Assembly: GCA_948474755.1 (NCBI GenBank)
Contig: CAOLHI010003151.1
Coordinates: forward strand, 124,001-188,000
Reading direction: 5' to 3'
Length of the DNA: 64,000 nt
Source of the DNA: Ctenosaura bakeri
Taxonomy: Eukaryota > Chordata > Lepidosauria > Squamata > Iguanidae
The translations under genes were made by a program, and so were the position numbers. The stretch's first letter is position 1. Every line of letters starts with the position of its first letter. Positions 22,998 through 33,274 of this stretch are shown here, piece by piece. Under the pieces are notes generated by a model. The model was not told where the DNA came from, made no database searches, and saw only the letters and a program-made list of their open reading frames with translations.

Positions 22998-23350
22998 GGC
23001 CCTTTCCACATGTGGAGGAAGAAACGGGCGAAAACACGCTAAAACGGAGCTTACCTGCAACCAGGTAAGTCCGTCGCCATGTAGAGCAGTGCAAGTTCCC
23101 TGCTCTGCACTCATCGGCGTCCCGTGGCATCCTGCGGCATCTAAAATGGTGGCTCCCGGCTGGCAGAGGCTCTCCACCAACCAAAGAAGCTCGCCAGTCA
23201 GAAGCCAGCCCCCTGGCAGGTCTGCAGGTGTGCACTTGCACACACCTGCAAATCTACGCTGGGGTTTCTGCGACAGGGCTGCATGGGGCTGCACGCAGCT
23301 GCACGCCCCGTGCTTTTAAAAACCTCATGAAAAGTCGCTCCTGTGCGGAT
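22998..23350. mobile_element. GC-rich GGCC-ended MITE, same family as 28479-28934
   Basis: It starts GGCCCTTTCCACATGTGGAG and keeps the block order of 28479-28934 read in the opposite direction: AAAATGGTGGCTCCCGGCTG, an ACCTGCAAATCTAC block, then CCCCGTGCTTTTAAAAACC and CTGTGCGGA. The right end appears eroded before the Helitron-like sequence begins. The frames of 63-114 codons on both strands are artefacts of GC richness. Confidence 0.6.
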
Positions 23351-23353
23351 TGG

Positions 23354-23596
23354 GGTGTCGGTTGCTATGGAAATGAGACCTAGCAGCAAGAAGGAGGAGG
23401 GCAGTGTATTTCCCTCAGGAACTCAACCTCTGTACCTTAATAACTGAATACAGATCGGATTAGGGAATATGGGGAAAAATTACAGGTACTGGCCAAGATA
23501 GTTTTGGGGAATTAGAGAAACAGGTTCTCAAATATTGCTAACAAGTATTAACTATGAGAAAATAAAATCCAGGGCAACGCTGGGTATATATGCTAG
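23354..23596 (+). mobile_element. Helitron-like non-autonomous element, copy 1 (3' part)
   Basis: It shares GCTATGGAAATGAGACCTAG, GGGGAATTAGAGAAACAGG and CTATGAGAAAATAAAAT with 25757-26036. The 3' end is CTAG (23593-23596) followed by T. A short stem CCAG/CTGG around GGCAACG sits just before TATATATGCTAG. CTRR ends after a small hairpin, next to a T, are the Helitron signature. No Rep/helicase ORF is present. The 5' end was not identified. Confidence 0.6.
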
Positions 23597-23611
23597 TATA
23601 CTATATAAATG

Positions 23612-23850
23612 GTTGCTGTCATGTGCCTTCAGGTTGTTTCTGACTTACAGTAACCCCAAGGTGAATCTATCATGGGGTTTTCATGGTAGAATTTGTTCAG
23701 AGTCAATTTGTTCATGTTTTCCTCTGAGGGTAAGAGAGTATGACTTGCCCAAGGTTACCCAGTAGGTTTCCATGGTCAAGCAGGAATTTGAACCCTGGCC
23801 TACCAGTGCTGTAATCCAATACACAGACCACTACAGCATACAGGCTCTCA
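23612..23850 (-). repeat. tRNA-derived SINE, antisense, near full length
   Basis: On the plus strand it begins GTTGCTGTCATGTGCCTTCA, continues TTTCTGACTTACAGTAACCC and CTTGCCCAAGGTTACCCAGT, and ends AGACCACTACAGCAT. The complement of the B box, GGAATTTGAACC, is at 23783-23794. It sits 15 bases beyond the Helitron-like 3' end. Confidence 0.8.
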
Positions 23851-24985
23851 ATGGCACAAGTTTTCCCCACATCATTTGCTTAATTTGCATCAGCAACCCT
23901 TGATCAAGACTAAATAGAAAATCTTTTCCCAGTGATGCATTAGCCCCAAGAATGAGTATAATGGGAGGGGGGATCCCAGTTAAGGATTTATGTCATTTCT
24001 AGATTTTTTTTCTGGTAGACTCATCCATTAAGTAGATATTGCTCTGTATGTTTAATTCCTATTTAACTCAATAGGAGTTCTATGTATAGCAGCTAGTGAG
24101 AAGGCTTAACTATTACTATGGCCTCATCTATACTTTGTAATGCTTTCGTAGAATAGAATAATGTGTTCATAGAATAACATCAATTGGGCTATTACTTTCT
24201 AGTTATTGATTCTTCAATAGAGATCCAAATAATAACAAAGAGAACAATAATTAGCAGATAGCTATCCTCAGTTCCATCCCACTGTTTTTCTAGGACTGTG
24301 CTTAGTCAGGCATTTTTCTCTGTCTTCCTTGTAATGTAACATGGGTAACTTCCAAAATTAATTCCAGGACCTGGAAATGTGCAGTTTGCCATAAGTTTCA
24401 TGTCTTTATATTTGTTCTTGTCTTTTTTTCCCATCTGCCCTATAATTATATGGAAATAATACCAATGAAACAGTTTATACAATCCACTGTGAAGTTAGAT
24501 CAACAGTCAAATATGTAATCATATGAACACAGAATTAAGTTTCAAAAGTGTGCCAGTAGACAGATAAAATATATTGATTAAAGGTTTTGCTCAAGAGTAG
24601 GAAAGTAGGGCCTGCAACGTGAATGTCATTTTCCAACAGTGTTTTAAAAGTCCAAGGAACCCCCAGAACCCCAAAAATAATAAGATGACAAGTTTTCTTC
24701 CTGGTTTAGACCTCTCTTGGGGCTAAATTAACCTATAGTTGCTTCCAAAATGGTAGATTGTCCCATGAATGTAGAGGGGAGTGGAGCAATTGTTGTAAGA
24801 GTCAGGATACGTTTCTAGCTGCTGAGTCAAATCAAGCAAATAAATGGGTTAAATTACAAGGCAGATGTTTTTTCTGCTGCAGAAAGCACTCACTCTGCTA
24901 GGCAAGAACAAAGTGAGGCCTGAAACAAAATTTGGGGCAACTTTTTATACACTTTTTAGCTCTATTATATACATATACATGCAAA
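23851..24985. other. No recognisable feature
   Basis: AT-rich sequence without a motif-bearing frame. A block near 24060-24080 (ACTCAATAGGAGTTC) may be a remnant of a common squamate repeat. Confidence 0.35.
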
Positions 24986-24989
24986 TCTG

Positions 24990-25560
24990 GACCGCATCAA
25001 TAGGAGTATAGTGTTGAGATCAGGGTGATTAATATTACAATTCTACTCTACTTTGGTTAGAGCTCACCTGGAATACTGCATCAGTTCTGAGCACCACAAT
25101 TCAAAAAGGATATTGACAAGATAGAAAGCACCCAGAGGAGGGCGACCGAAATGGTGAAGGGACTGGAAACCATGCCCTATGAGGAGTGGCTTAGGGAGCT
25201 GGGTATATTTAGTCTGCAGAAGAGAAGATTAAAAGGGGACATGATAGCCGTGTTTAAATATTTGAAGGATGTCATGTTGAAGATGGAGCAAGCTTGTTTT
25301 CTGCTGCTCCAGAGACTAGGACACAGAATAATAGATTAAAACTACAGGAAAAGAGATTTCACCTAAGCATCAGGAAGAACTTCCTGATGATAAGAGCCAT
25401 TCAACAGTGGAATATGATGCCTCAGAATGTAGTAGAGTCATATTCTTTGGAGGTTTTTAAATGACCATTTGCTGGGGTGCTTTGAGTGTGTATTCCTGCA
25501 TGGCAGCGGGTTGCACTTGATGGTCATTATGGTCTCTTCCAACTCTATGATTCAGTAATT
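24990..25560 (+). repeat. CR1-type LINE 3' end with ORF2 C-terminus
   Basis: A 5'-truncated LINE. The frame from 25151 to 25339 encodes [20 protein letters not shown] followed by [13 protein letters not shown]. This is the well-known C-terminal block after the reverse-transcriptase domain in CR1-like ORF2 (consensus YEERLRELGLFSLEKRRLRG). The nucleotides upstream (GAATACTGCATCAGTTCTGA) code for the LEYC region. Downstream come TTGGAGGTTTTTAAATGACC, CTGCATGGCAGCGGGTTGCA and an ATTCTATG-type terminus. Frame changes and a stop show that it is not active. The catalytic core is absent. Confidence 0.85.
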
Positions 25561-26036
25561 CTATCTACCATATAAAAGTCAACGTCTGTGAAGGATCTTG
25601 CCTATTTGTCTGCATCAGATAGGCAAAGATCTCATACGATTGGCTGTGTGAGGCGAGAAGACCTCATATGATTGGCTGGCTGTGACAATTCTATGGAATC
25701 CTGGGGGTGGCAGTTCAGAGAGGGACCTTTTGAATTCTCAGCCAGAGAGCTCTGAATGGGCCGATTACTATGGAGATGAGGCCTAGCAGCAAATTCCCCT
25801 CATGAACCCAATCTCTGTATATTAACAACTCTGCTTACAGACTGGATAGGCAATATGAGCAAAAGTTACAAGTACTGAACAACACGGTTTGGGGAATTAG
25901 AGACACAGGATCTCAAATCTGTGTATTTCAACCACATCTAACTCCTAAGGTAAGGTAAGATCATTCCTATGGCATTTCTAACAAATGTTACCTATGAGAA
26001 AATAAAATACCAGGCAATGCCGGGTAAATATGCTAG
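25560..26036 (+). mobile_element. Helitron-like element, copy 2, with internal hairpin and MITE piece
   Basis: The probable 5' end is TCTATCTACCATATAAAAG at 25560, just after the CR1 tail. It resembles known Helitron 5' ends (TC...TATATAAAAG). The 3' end is CTAG (26033-26036) followed by T. The hairpin ACCAGGC-AAT-GCCGGGT (26009-26025) lies 11 bases before the end and has one mismatch. An internal hairpin is formed by GATCTTGCCTATTTG and CAGATAGGCAAAGATC (about 25598-25634). A fragment of the family A MITE (25685-25756) is embedded. No coding sequence is present. Confidence 0.65.
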
Positions 26037-26039
26037 TGA

Positions 26040-26735
26040 TATATAGTTTTGAAATGAATCTAACAAAATGTCAATCTAATAAGTGATTTGATCACTTCAG
26101 GATCTCAAAATATGAGTCAAATTGAGACTGTATAAGTTTGAAGGTATCCTAATGATGGAAATCAAAATTATAGTTAAAGAGTTTATAATTCCCACCACCA
26201 CCTCTATAAACTGGAAACCAAATCTTTGCAGACCAACACACTAGTGTTGCTCGTGGATATTAAAGCTTCTCCAGCATTCATACAATGAACTTCCCTTGGA
26301 ACATCTTGCCATCTATCAAGGCATCCCTTAGCCAATAGTGTGGGGGGGGGCGGTGCAAAGGTATCATGTAGATATACTTGGGAAGCTCAAAAAAGAACCA
26401 TCTGTCACTCAGAGCAGGAAGGGAAAAGCTGTTCCTCTTCCCAGCTGCCCAGTTGCAGTCACAGTTGACACCTGGGTGCTCTAACCCCCAACCACTCATT
26501 TGCCACTGGGTGTGCTCCTGCACCATCAAACTGTGGTTGCACTTGAAGTGAATGTCACCCAAAGAGGTAGCGGATATCTCTTTCCACAACATACCTAAAA
26601 GTGCATATGTTGGCATGACTCCTGATTAAAAAAAAAAAAAATTAGAGCAACATGAAGAGAAAAGTTGCATTAAGGGAGACATAGTCCTTGGTTCTGTAAA
26701 ATCTTCTGGAAAAGTGAAAGTCTTCCATTTCTTTC
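26040..26735. other. No recognisable gene
   Basis: The 112-codon minus-strand frame 26278-26616 has no motif I recognise. There is a G run at 26342 and an A run at 26628. Confidence 0.35.
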
Positions 26736-26738
26736 CTA

Positions 26739-26940
26739 GGCCATTTCCACACTACACTGTTATAGTGCTATTATTCCACTGTCAACATCCAATGGAATCT
26801 TGGCATTTGCAGTTTATGGAGGGGCCTTTAGAATTCTCAGCCAGAGAGCTCTTTGGTCTCAGTGAACTCCAAACCCCAGAATTCCACAGGATGTTGAAAG
26901 TGGAATAATAGCATTAAAACAGTGGAGTGCAGAAATGGCC
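26739..26940. mobile_element. Palindromic MITE, family A, full-length copy
   Basis: GGCCATTTCCACACTACACT to GAGTGCAGAAATGGCC. The arms hold TTATTCCACTGTCAACATCC and GGATGTTGAAAGTGGAATAA. The centre is TTAGAATTCTCAGCCAGAGA followed by GCTC. This copy is a good reference for the family. Confidence 0.85.
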
Positions 26941-27459
26941 TTGGTGTTAGTTAGAAAGAATAAATGTGATCATATGAACATTTCAGGTATTATGAGACGA
27001 TTTGCTACCATCACTTAGGAACTGGATAGCATCCAGATTCATTCAATGCACAATACCTTTGGGCTTATCTTCTGTGGCTCTTTTGACCCTGATTCATGGA
27101 ATCTCTTATCCAATGCAATGTACTACACTCAACTTATTTCTCTTTAATGGTCGAACAGTCAGTAATGTTATATGATGTATGGTGATAAGTTGTAGTTAAT
27201 GTAAATAGTTGTCCTATGGCATAGTAAAGCAGCTATATTTTGTAGGGTTTTGCAGCCATTAAAGCTGCATGTTTCAGAACTGGGCTATTCGTTTCAGTAT
27301 CTTAAACCTTAGACACTGCTTTACTTCTTGGCTACAGCATAATGACTTGGCATGCCTTCCTTCTTTGACATTTCCTCTCTGGGCCCTTTTGTGTAGCTGC
27401 AGACTGTCTTGACTTAGGAGAATCCTTATCTTGAAACTGCAAAGTGACACAAGCTGGAG

Positions 27460-27860
27460 AGGTCATCCAATCTGTTGTCTCCATGTCATGATTTAGCCTT
27501 TAATTTGTTGCATCCCAAATGAACCCCTGAATAGATGGTTCACCTTCACCATTTATTGTGACACAGATTGTGTTGGACAGCTCATTTCATTGCCTAACTA
27601 TTCTCATTTTGCTAACAATTTTCATAACATTTAACCTATATTTTCTTTGCATCAGTTTAAGCATCTTAGTTCTTGTTCAGTCTGGGTTGACTAATGAGAA
27701 TAATTTATCCCATGCTTCTATATAGTTGCAGGCAGTTATCCTTCTTCCCTTCAGACTTTGAGATTTAACATGCCCAGGTCCCTTGTTAACCCATTTTTCC
27801 TTAGACCTTCTATCATTTTCTTGATCTCTCTTTTTATTTTATGCCACTTTGCTCAAATGA
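27460..27860 (-). repeat. Ancient CR1/L3-type LINE 3' fragment, antisense
   Basis: On the plus strand, the order CTGGAGAGGTCATCCAATCT, then CCTGAATAGATGGTTCACCT, then a TTTAACATGCCCAGGTCCCT block, then CTTAGACCTTCTATCATTTT matches the antisense of a CR1/L3-type LINE 3' end (AACATGCCCAGCTCCCTCAG...TTTCCAGACCTTTCACCATC). It is highly diverged. Confidence 0.45.
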
Positions 27861-28475
27861 TAAAGGAAGCAGACAAAACCTGGGGAACGTTTAGAGAAGC
27901 TTTTGAAAACAAGGCACCAAATAGAATTTGTGTTCATTTAATTTCAAAAAAGAGAACTTCAGAGAACTTTTCCTCACCCCCTCCTTAGCTCCACTCGACA
28001 CACAATCCCATGAAATCACACACCAAAAAGGGGGTTAAAAAAAAGAAGTAATGCTTATGTGAGTTTTTCTTTTCTTTTTCTCTTTGAGATTACTGTTACA
28101 ACATACCAAGATCTAACAAGAAAGAAGGAGTTTTTAAACATTTTTTTAAAAAAAGAATCAAACAATCCCTTGTCTATTCAACTAATTTGTCCTTGTCTCT
28201 GTTGTAAGTCTCCTGGTTTTCAAAGACAGAAGTTAAATGGGGGAAAGAGAGAGAGAGCCAGACAAAGAGAAACAAACAGACTTAACTTCTAAAGGTGGAA
28301 ATAAGAAGGCAGAAGGCCTAGTGCAGATATGAGGCTTGTTATCTGCAAACAATGGCTTTAAAACAACAAACTATACTCCAAACACATGTTTTCTAACCCC
28401 ATTCCTCTTTTAGTCAGACTTTTCCTTGCCATTGGCACCAAACTTGGATTAAGAGAAACCAGTTTTCTTATTAAC
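27861..28475. other. No recognisable gene
   Basis: AT-rich, with A/T runs near 28040 and 28140 and a GAGA tract near 28243. Confidence 0.35.
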
Positions 28476-28478
28476 TAT

Positions 28479-28934
28479 GGCCATTTCCACACAGGGTTTT
28501 TAAAACGGGGTAAAGCGTCCTCCAGGGAGGACATCTGCACCTGCGAGTGGACTGGGTCAGACCTACTTAATGTAGATCCGCACTGCAGCCCACTCCAGAA
28601 TGACCCCAAGTGGTCGTCCAACATGCTTTTGAAAGACCGCTAAAAACAGGTCTTTCAAAAGCATGAAGCGCGCCACTGCAAGCCTGCTTCCTTTTGTAGA
28701 TTCACAGGCTTGCATTGGTGCGATCCTGTGTTCTTCCGGGGGCAGGCTTTAGGCTGGCAGGCTTCAGCAGTTGGTCGAGTCTCTCGACCAACCGGAAGCC
28801 GCCATTTTCATTCCCGGAGGAGTGCAGAGCGGCGGCCACGCACTGCTCCGGAGCAGCGTGGACCAGACTGGAGAGCCCAAAAGACCAGTGAGTAGCGTCA
28901 CGGGGCGATTCCCTCCCCCCATGAGGAAATGGCC
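28479..28934. mobile_element. GC-rich GGCC-ended MITE with 3-bp target duplication
   Basis: The ends are GGCCATTTCCACAC and GAGGAAATGGCC, with TAT on both sides (28476-28478, 28935-28937). The interior is GC- and CpG-rich and contains inverted pairs, for example CTTTTGAAAGACC against GGTCTTTCAAAAG (about 28625-28660) and GGTCGAGTCTCTCGACC. It is related to 22998-23350. The frames of 61-82 codons are incidental. Confidence 0.8.
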
Positions 28935-29389
28935 TATGTTTTGTAATTCCATTTCTGATTTAGAATTCCAGTTTTCTGATTTACAAGGGCACCACAGTTT
29001 GTAATGATGCATATGTTAAATGTAAACATATATGCACCTCCAAAGCTCAAGAATATACATTCTGTGACTTGCAGGAGCATACATGTACATTTGCTGAGCA
29101 CAAATCCTCTAAAAACCTCTAAACACTATTGTATGGATGGTTGTAATAATTCAGATCAACTTTTACATGGTGCATAGCAACTTAAAATTCTTATAGCAGT
29201 TATCACTATTACTCTAATATGTGAGACACAAAATTAGAAAGGAGACCCAAGTTATCAGTGTCAGATACCTAAGGATATTTAACTGTATTGCTCTGCTAAA
29301 ATAACTCTCCAGGGAACCTTACACACTACATGCTTAGGGCACTATGATAACATTTCAACTTCTGCAGTTGCATAAATCCTGATATCTAC

Positions 29390-29517
29390 CATTTAGAAAG
29401 GGTTATTCAGAATTCTCAGCCAGACAGCTACAAACTACAAATCCCAGGATTCCATAGGCTGTTGCCATGACAGTTAAAATGGAACTTAAAACTGTAATTG
29501 TGTATATGAAAAGGCCT
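29390..29517. mobile_element. Palindromic MITE, family A, partial
   Basis: It keeps CAGAATTCTCAGCCAGACAG, ACTACAAATCCCAGGATTCC and a degraded right arm ending GAAAAGGCC. The left arm is largely lost. Confidence 0.6.
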
Positions 29518-29695
29518 CATGGTTTAAAATATTGGTCCACTTGCTACATTTCATCTCAATGGTATATCGATGCAAATTTCACTACCTATTGATCTTCCAG
29601 CTCCTACTTGATTTTTTGATAAAATGTTTTAACCAGGTGATTTAAAGATTTCTTCAAGGGAAGCAAGATGGGATTTCTGACCTATGGTACATAAA

Positions 29696-29758
29696 TACAG
29701 AAATAATAAAAGAAAAGAAATAAATAAAAGAAAAAGAAAAAAGAAAAGAAAAGAAAAC
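29696..29758. repeat. A-rich (AAAAG)n tract
   Basis: About 60 bases of A with scattered G and T (AAAAGAAAAGAAATAAATAA). The minus-strand poly-F frame over it is an artefact. Confidence 0.7.
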
Positions 29759-29759
29759 A

Positions 29760-30640
29760 GAGTTGGGAAGTATGAGACTGTTCTTTTTTACTATGATTTG
29801 ACAAGACTTCAAGGCTTCCTTCACAGTGTATAAGCCACATTGCTGTGCTTCGGTGTACTGTCAACTCTCCACATTTGTGGGGGTTAGGGGCACAAGATCC
29901 TCATGAAAGTGGAAAAGCCACAATTATCTAGGCCCACAAACCTGCAAGCTGCATCAATCAGTTGTGTGTGTGCCTTCTTCCTAACGTACAAAAAGAAACT
30001 ACGCTTTCACAGTGAGACAAGGTTGTAAATGTGACCCTCAAACTAAGCAGCCTACCTCCTTCTTATTACTTCTCCATATTCCAGACAGCAACAGATTTAG
30101 CTTTCAATGCCAGGATCAAGGGCTTTCTGACACCTTATTTCTGCCACATATCCTTTTCCCTTGCAAAGCCCTACTCGCCGTATGTCCACCATGGGGTGAA
30201 GGAAGGGAAGGTGCTGCACTCCACTTTACTGCTTTGCCGTACCTCCCCTTTTCACCCCACCCCACTCCCCTCTCTTCCTTTGCAGTTTTAAGCCTTGAAA
30301 AAAGATACAGTGGCCCCTACTTTTTTAATGGAAGCAAAAGTGAACTTTTGACCACTTCCAGTTCTGATTTTAATTTTCTCCTGTTCATTCTTCACCTTTT
30401 CTAAAACTTTTATGGCCCCTGGATCCCTACTTCTTGCCCATTTCTGGATTATGCTATGGATAAAGGGTTCCTATCCCATTGCCTTTGTGTGTGACAGGGG
30501 CATAAGATTTATTTGAACATTTGGAAGGAAATACCTCCTTTTTTTCCTCAGTAATAATAGGTAGGAACGTCACAACATGATATGCCTGGCCAATATGGAC
30601 TAAGCAAGATACAAAAAAACTTGCCACTTCAACCGGGTAG
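29760..30640. other. No recognisable gene
   Basis: Overlapping forward frames of 130 and 86 codons (30012-30404) lie in a C/T-rich stretch with no motif. Without a splice or homology signal I do not call a gene. Confidence 0.35.
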
Positions 30641-30644
30641 GGAT

Positions 30645-31094
30645 GGACGTTTTCTCCTTAGCTGAGTTAAATGTTCTGCTGCTTTCAGAGGTTCATTTGG
30701 TGGGAACACAGGAGAGGGCCTTCTCAGTGGCTGCTCCCAGAGTCTGGAATTCCCTTCCCAGTGAAGTCTGACTTGGCACTCTCCTTATCTTATTTCCATA
30801 GACAAGCAAGGACATTTTTATTTCGACAGGTATTCAATATGTGATTATAGCCTGGCTGATGAAAGTTGCTGGCTATTGTTAATTGTGCAGAATTTATGAA
30901 TGTTTGGGTTTTAATTATTTTTTTACTTTGTTTTAATTCATATTTGATTGTATAATTTGTGTTTTAACTTTGGTATTTCATGATTTTTAAGTATTTTTTT
31001 AATTACTGTAAGTTGCTTTGAATCTTTACCAGGAAAAAAGTGGGATATAAATAAAGATAATTAATAAAAATGATGATGATGATGATGATGATAA
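30645..31094 (+). repeat. LINE L2 3' UTR with (ATG)n tail
   Basis: GAGAGGGCCTTCTCAGTGGC, GGAATTCCCTTCCCAGTGAA, GACATTTTTATTTCGACAGG, CTGTAAGTTGCTTTGAATC and AAGTGGGATATAAATAAAG follow in the usual order of a reptilian L2 3' UTR. A GAT/ATG microsatellite (about 31068-31093) follows the tail. Confidence 0.8.
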
Positions 31095-31970
31095 ATAATT
31101 TGAACCACAGAAGTGGATACCTGTTACATTTCACTTAAGCATCTAAACAGTAATTTGCCTTTTATGTGTGTGCTGGCGCAGTGTTTCAAACTGACACTAA
31201 TACAGATATCAAGAATAAGGCTGTCTTATCGAACACAGTTTTCTTAGAACTCTGCTCAGGATGAGTAAGGTAATTGGAGATGCAAGACACAGAAAAAATG
31301 TTTTTCGAAGAGCATTTTTACTTTAACAGACATTTAACCTTTTAAAGATCATTTTATATATGAGAAAATGGAATGATGCAAGAAATCTCAAACATTTTAA
31401 CAGAGCTGTGCTTCTAGCCTCCAAATTCAGAATGGTTGGATGATCATTTGTCTAAACTCAAACAGGGCTCAAAACTTTAAAAAGCTGTGGGACAATCATG
31501 CTACAACATTGACTCAAAACCTTTCACATTACCACTGCCCTAATATGAAAGCATCTCAGCTAAAAAGCAAGAGGCCAATTAAGAAAAACCAGAATAGAGA
31601 GGTAATCAAAGCCCACTCTCTTGGATCCATAGGGCCCTATGCAGAAATAGCTGTTATGTGGTCTTTTTTAGACCTTTTGTGAATGTTTGCAGAGGGTGGA
31701 TTCAGGTTGCCCTGCTGGTCCTTTTTCAAAACTCCGTATATTTAAGCAAAATTGAACAGAGCCTTTGCACATGAATGGAGGTTCACATATTGCCTTTTAC
31801 AGAGTTAGAGACTATGTATCAAAATGCTACAAACATAATACCTGTACTTGTGAATACTCTGTTTAAACCTTTGAATGCACAGTGAGCAGAAGCAGGAACA
31901 ATGTCAACCCATATGCGCACACGCATTCAATGAATGTTTAAACATGTTGTGTCTCTCTTTTTCTCTCCTA
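31095..31970. other. No recognisable gene
   Basis: The 80-codon frame at 31440-31682 has no motif that I recognise. I saw no repeat. Confidence 0.35.
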
Positions 31971-31976
31971 TCTGTC

Positions 31977-32180
31977 CTAGAATCATAGAGTTGGAAGAAA
32001 CCACAGGGGCCTTCCAGTCCAACCCCCTGCCATGCAGGAACCCACATCAAAGCACTCCCAACAGATGGCCATCCAGCCTCTGCTTAAAAACCTCCAAAGA
32101 AAGAGACTCCACCACACTCCGAGGCAGCATATTCCATTTCCACACAGCTCTGACTGTCAGGAAGTTCTGAACCATGTAGT
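31977..32180 (-). repeat. CR1/L3-type LINE 3' UTR, antisense
   Basis: On the plus strand: AGAATCATAGAGTTGGAAGA, CCAGTCCAACCCCCTGCCAT, GCCATCCAGCCTCTGCTTAA and CTGACTGTCAGGAAGTTCTG. This is the standard antisense of a CR1 3' end, and one of the better-preserved LINE tails here. The 63- and 78-codon frames over it are repeat-derived. Confidence 0.85.
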
Positions 32181-33080
32181 TCAACCTCAAAGGATGCTTC
32201 CATTACAGTGTTTCTTAATTTAATTGTTTATTGTTTAGGAACCCATAACGTCAGTTTAAGAGCCATGTGTATAGAGTAAACATGCAATGTGGGGGCAGAG
32301 AAGAAGACAGGATCTTAATGGCAGTCTCCACAATCTATGTGAGTTCAGGTTATCATGTGAACAGTCGCCACGGAGGCATAATCTGAATGCACATAGGCTT
32401 GTCTGTGCATTCTGTGTTGTTTTCACATATGTATTAGCTCTGTTTTCAAGAGCAAACACATGTACACAGAGTTGGAGCAAAGCCTGCCTCTGCAATCCCT
32501 TTCCCCATGTGTATTCATTATAAAAGATTGGTTGGGTGAAACAGGTTCTAGCTGAAAGAGATGGGAGCACTTTACAACATATGTTAAAATTAAGCACAAA
32601 AGAGTATATACTGACAGCTATCACTAGAAGCTGTCAAAAATGTTTCTTCTGTGACTGTGTTTAATATATGAAAAAAGGTGAAAAGTATAAGACTGAGCCC
32701 TCAACAAATATCTTACTTCAATATTCACAGACACAAATACAAAAAAAATGATAGTGGTGATTAACGTTTTTCCAGTGTTTTAGTTTATTTAAAGAAAATA
32801 GCTCTTCTCTCTGAATTGATGAAGTAGTGGGCCTACTCAGGTAAAATAAACATAATATGTATAAGGATGTGATCTAAAGAGCCCTTCATCATGCTTCCTT
32901 TTCATTTTACCTTCAGTCTCCGAATTCTTTTTTTTTCCAAAGGTGGAACATGTAACTTTCTTTCTCATCACTTTTCTATTATCTCAAATTACCATGTTGT
33001 AGAAATCTCAGATTACCATGTTGTGGAACATACATGCTTGGAAAGGTCAAATTATCATATAGGAAGAATGTTTTCTTGCC
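32181..33080. other. No recognisable gene
   Basis: A 122-codon minus-strand frame (32256-32624) and a 78-codon plus-strand frame overlap. Neither has a recognisable motif. There is a direct repeat of ATTACCATGTTGT near 32988-33023. Confidence 0.35.
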
Positions 33081-33084
33081 ATAT

Positions 33085-33274
33085 GAAAAGTGAGATCCAG
33101 TGGTGTGTAGTGGTTTGAGTGTTGGACTAGAATTCTGGAGGACCACGATTTGAATCCCTGCTTAGCCATGAAAATTTATCAGTACTCTCTCAGCCTAGGA
33201 GCAAAGTAAAGAGGAAAGTAACCCTCCTCCCAATAAATCTTGCCAAGGTTGCCATAACTCCAAGGTGATTTGAA
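33085..33274 (+). repeat. tRNA-derived SINE, left part (split by a hAT element)
   Basis: GTGTGTAGTGGTTTGAGTGT, then TGGACTAGAATTCTGG and the B-box region GATTTGAATCCC, then the body, up to CCAAGGTGATTTGAA. It continues after the inserted element at 34225-34256 with GATTTGAAGGCACATAATAA. The octamer GATTTGAA is present on both sides of the insertion. Confidence 0.8.

Noticed and set aside
25151..25339. 62-codon frame as a possible host exon
   Set aside because: The residues are the standard CR1 ORF2 C-terminal block, with CR1 3' UTR following.
30012..30404. 130-codon plus-strand frame in C/T-rich DNA
   Set aside because: Overlaps a second open frame, has low-complexity Phe/Pro/Leu content and no motif.
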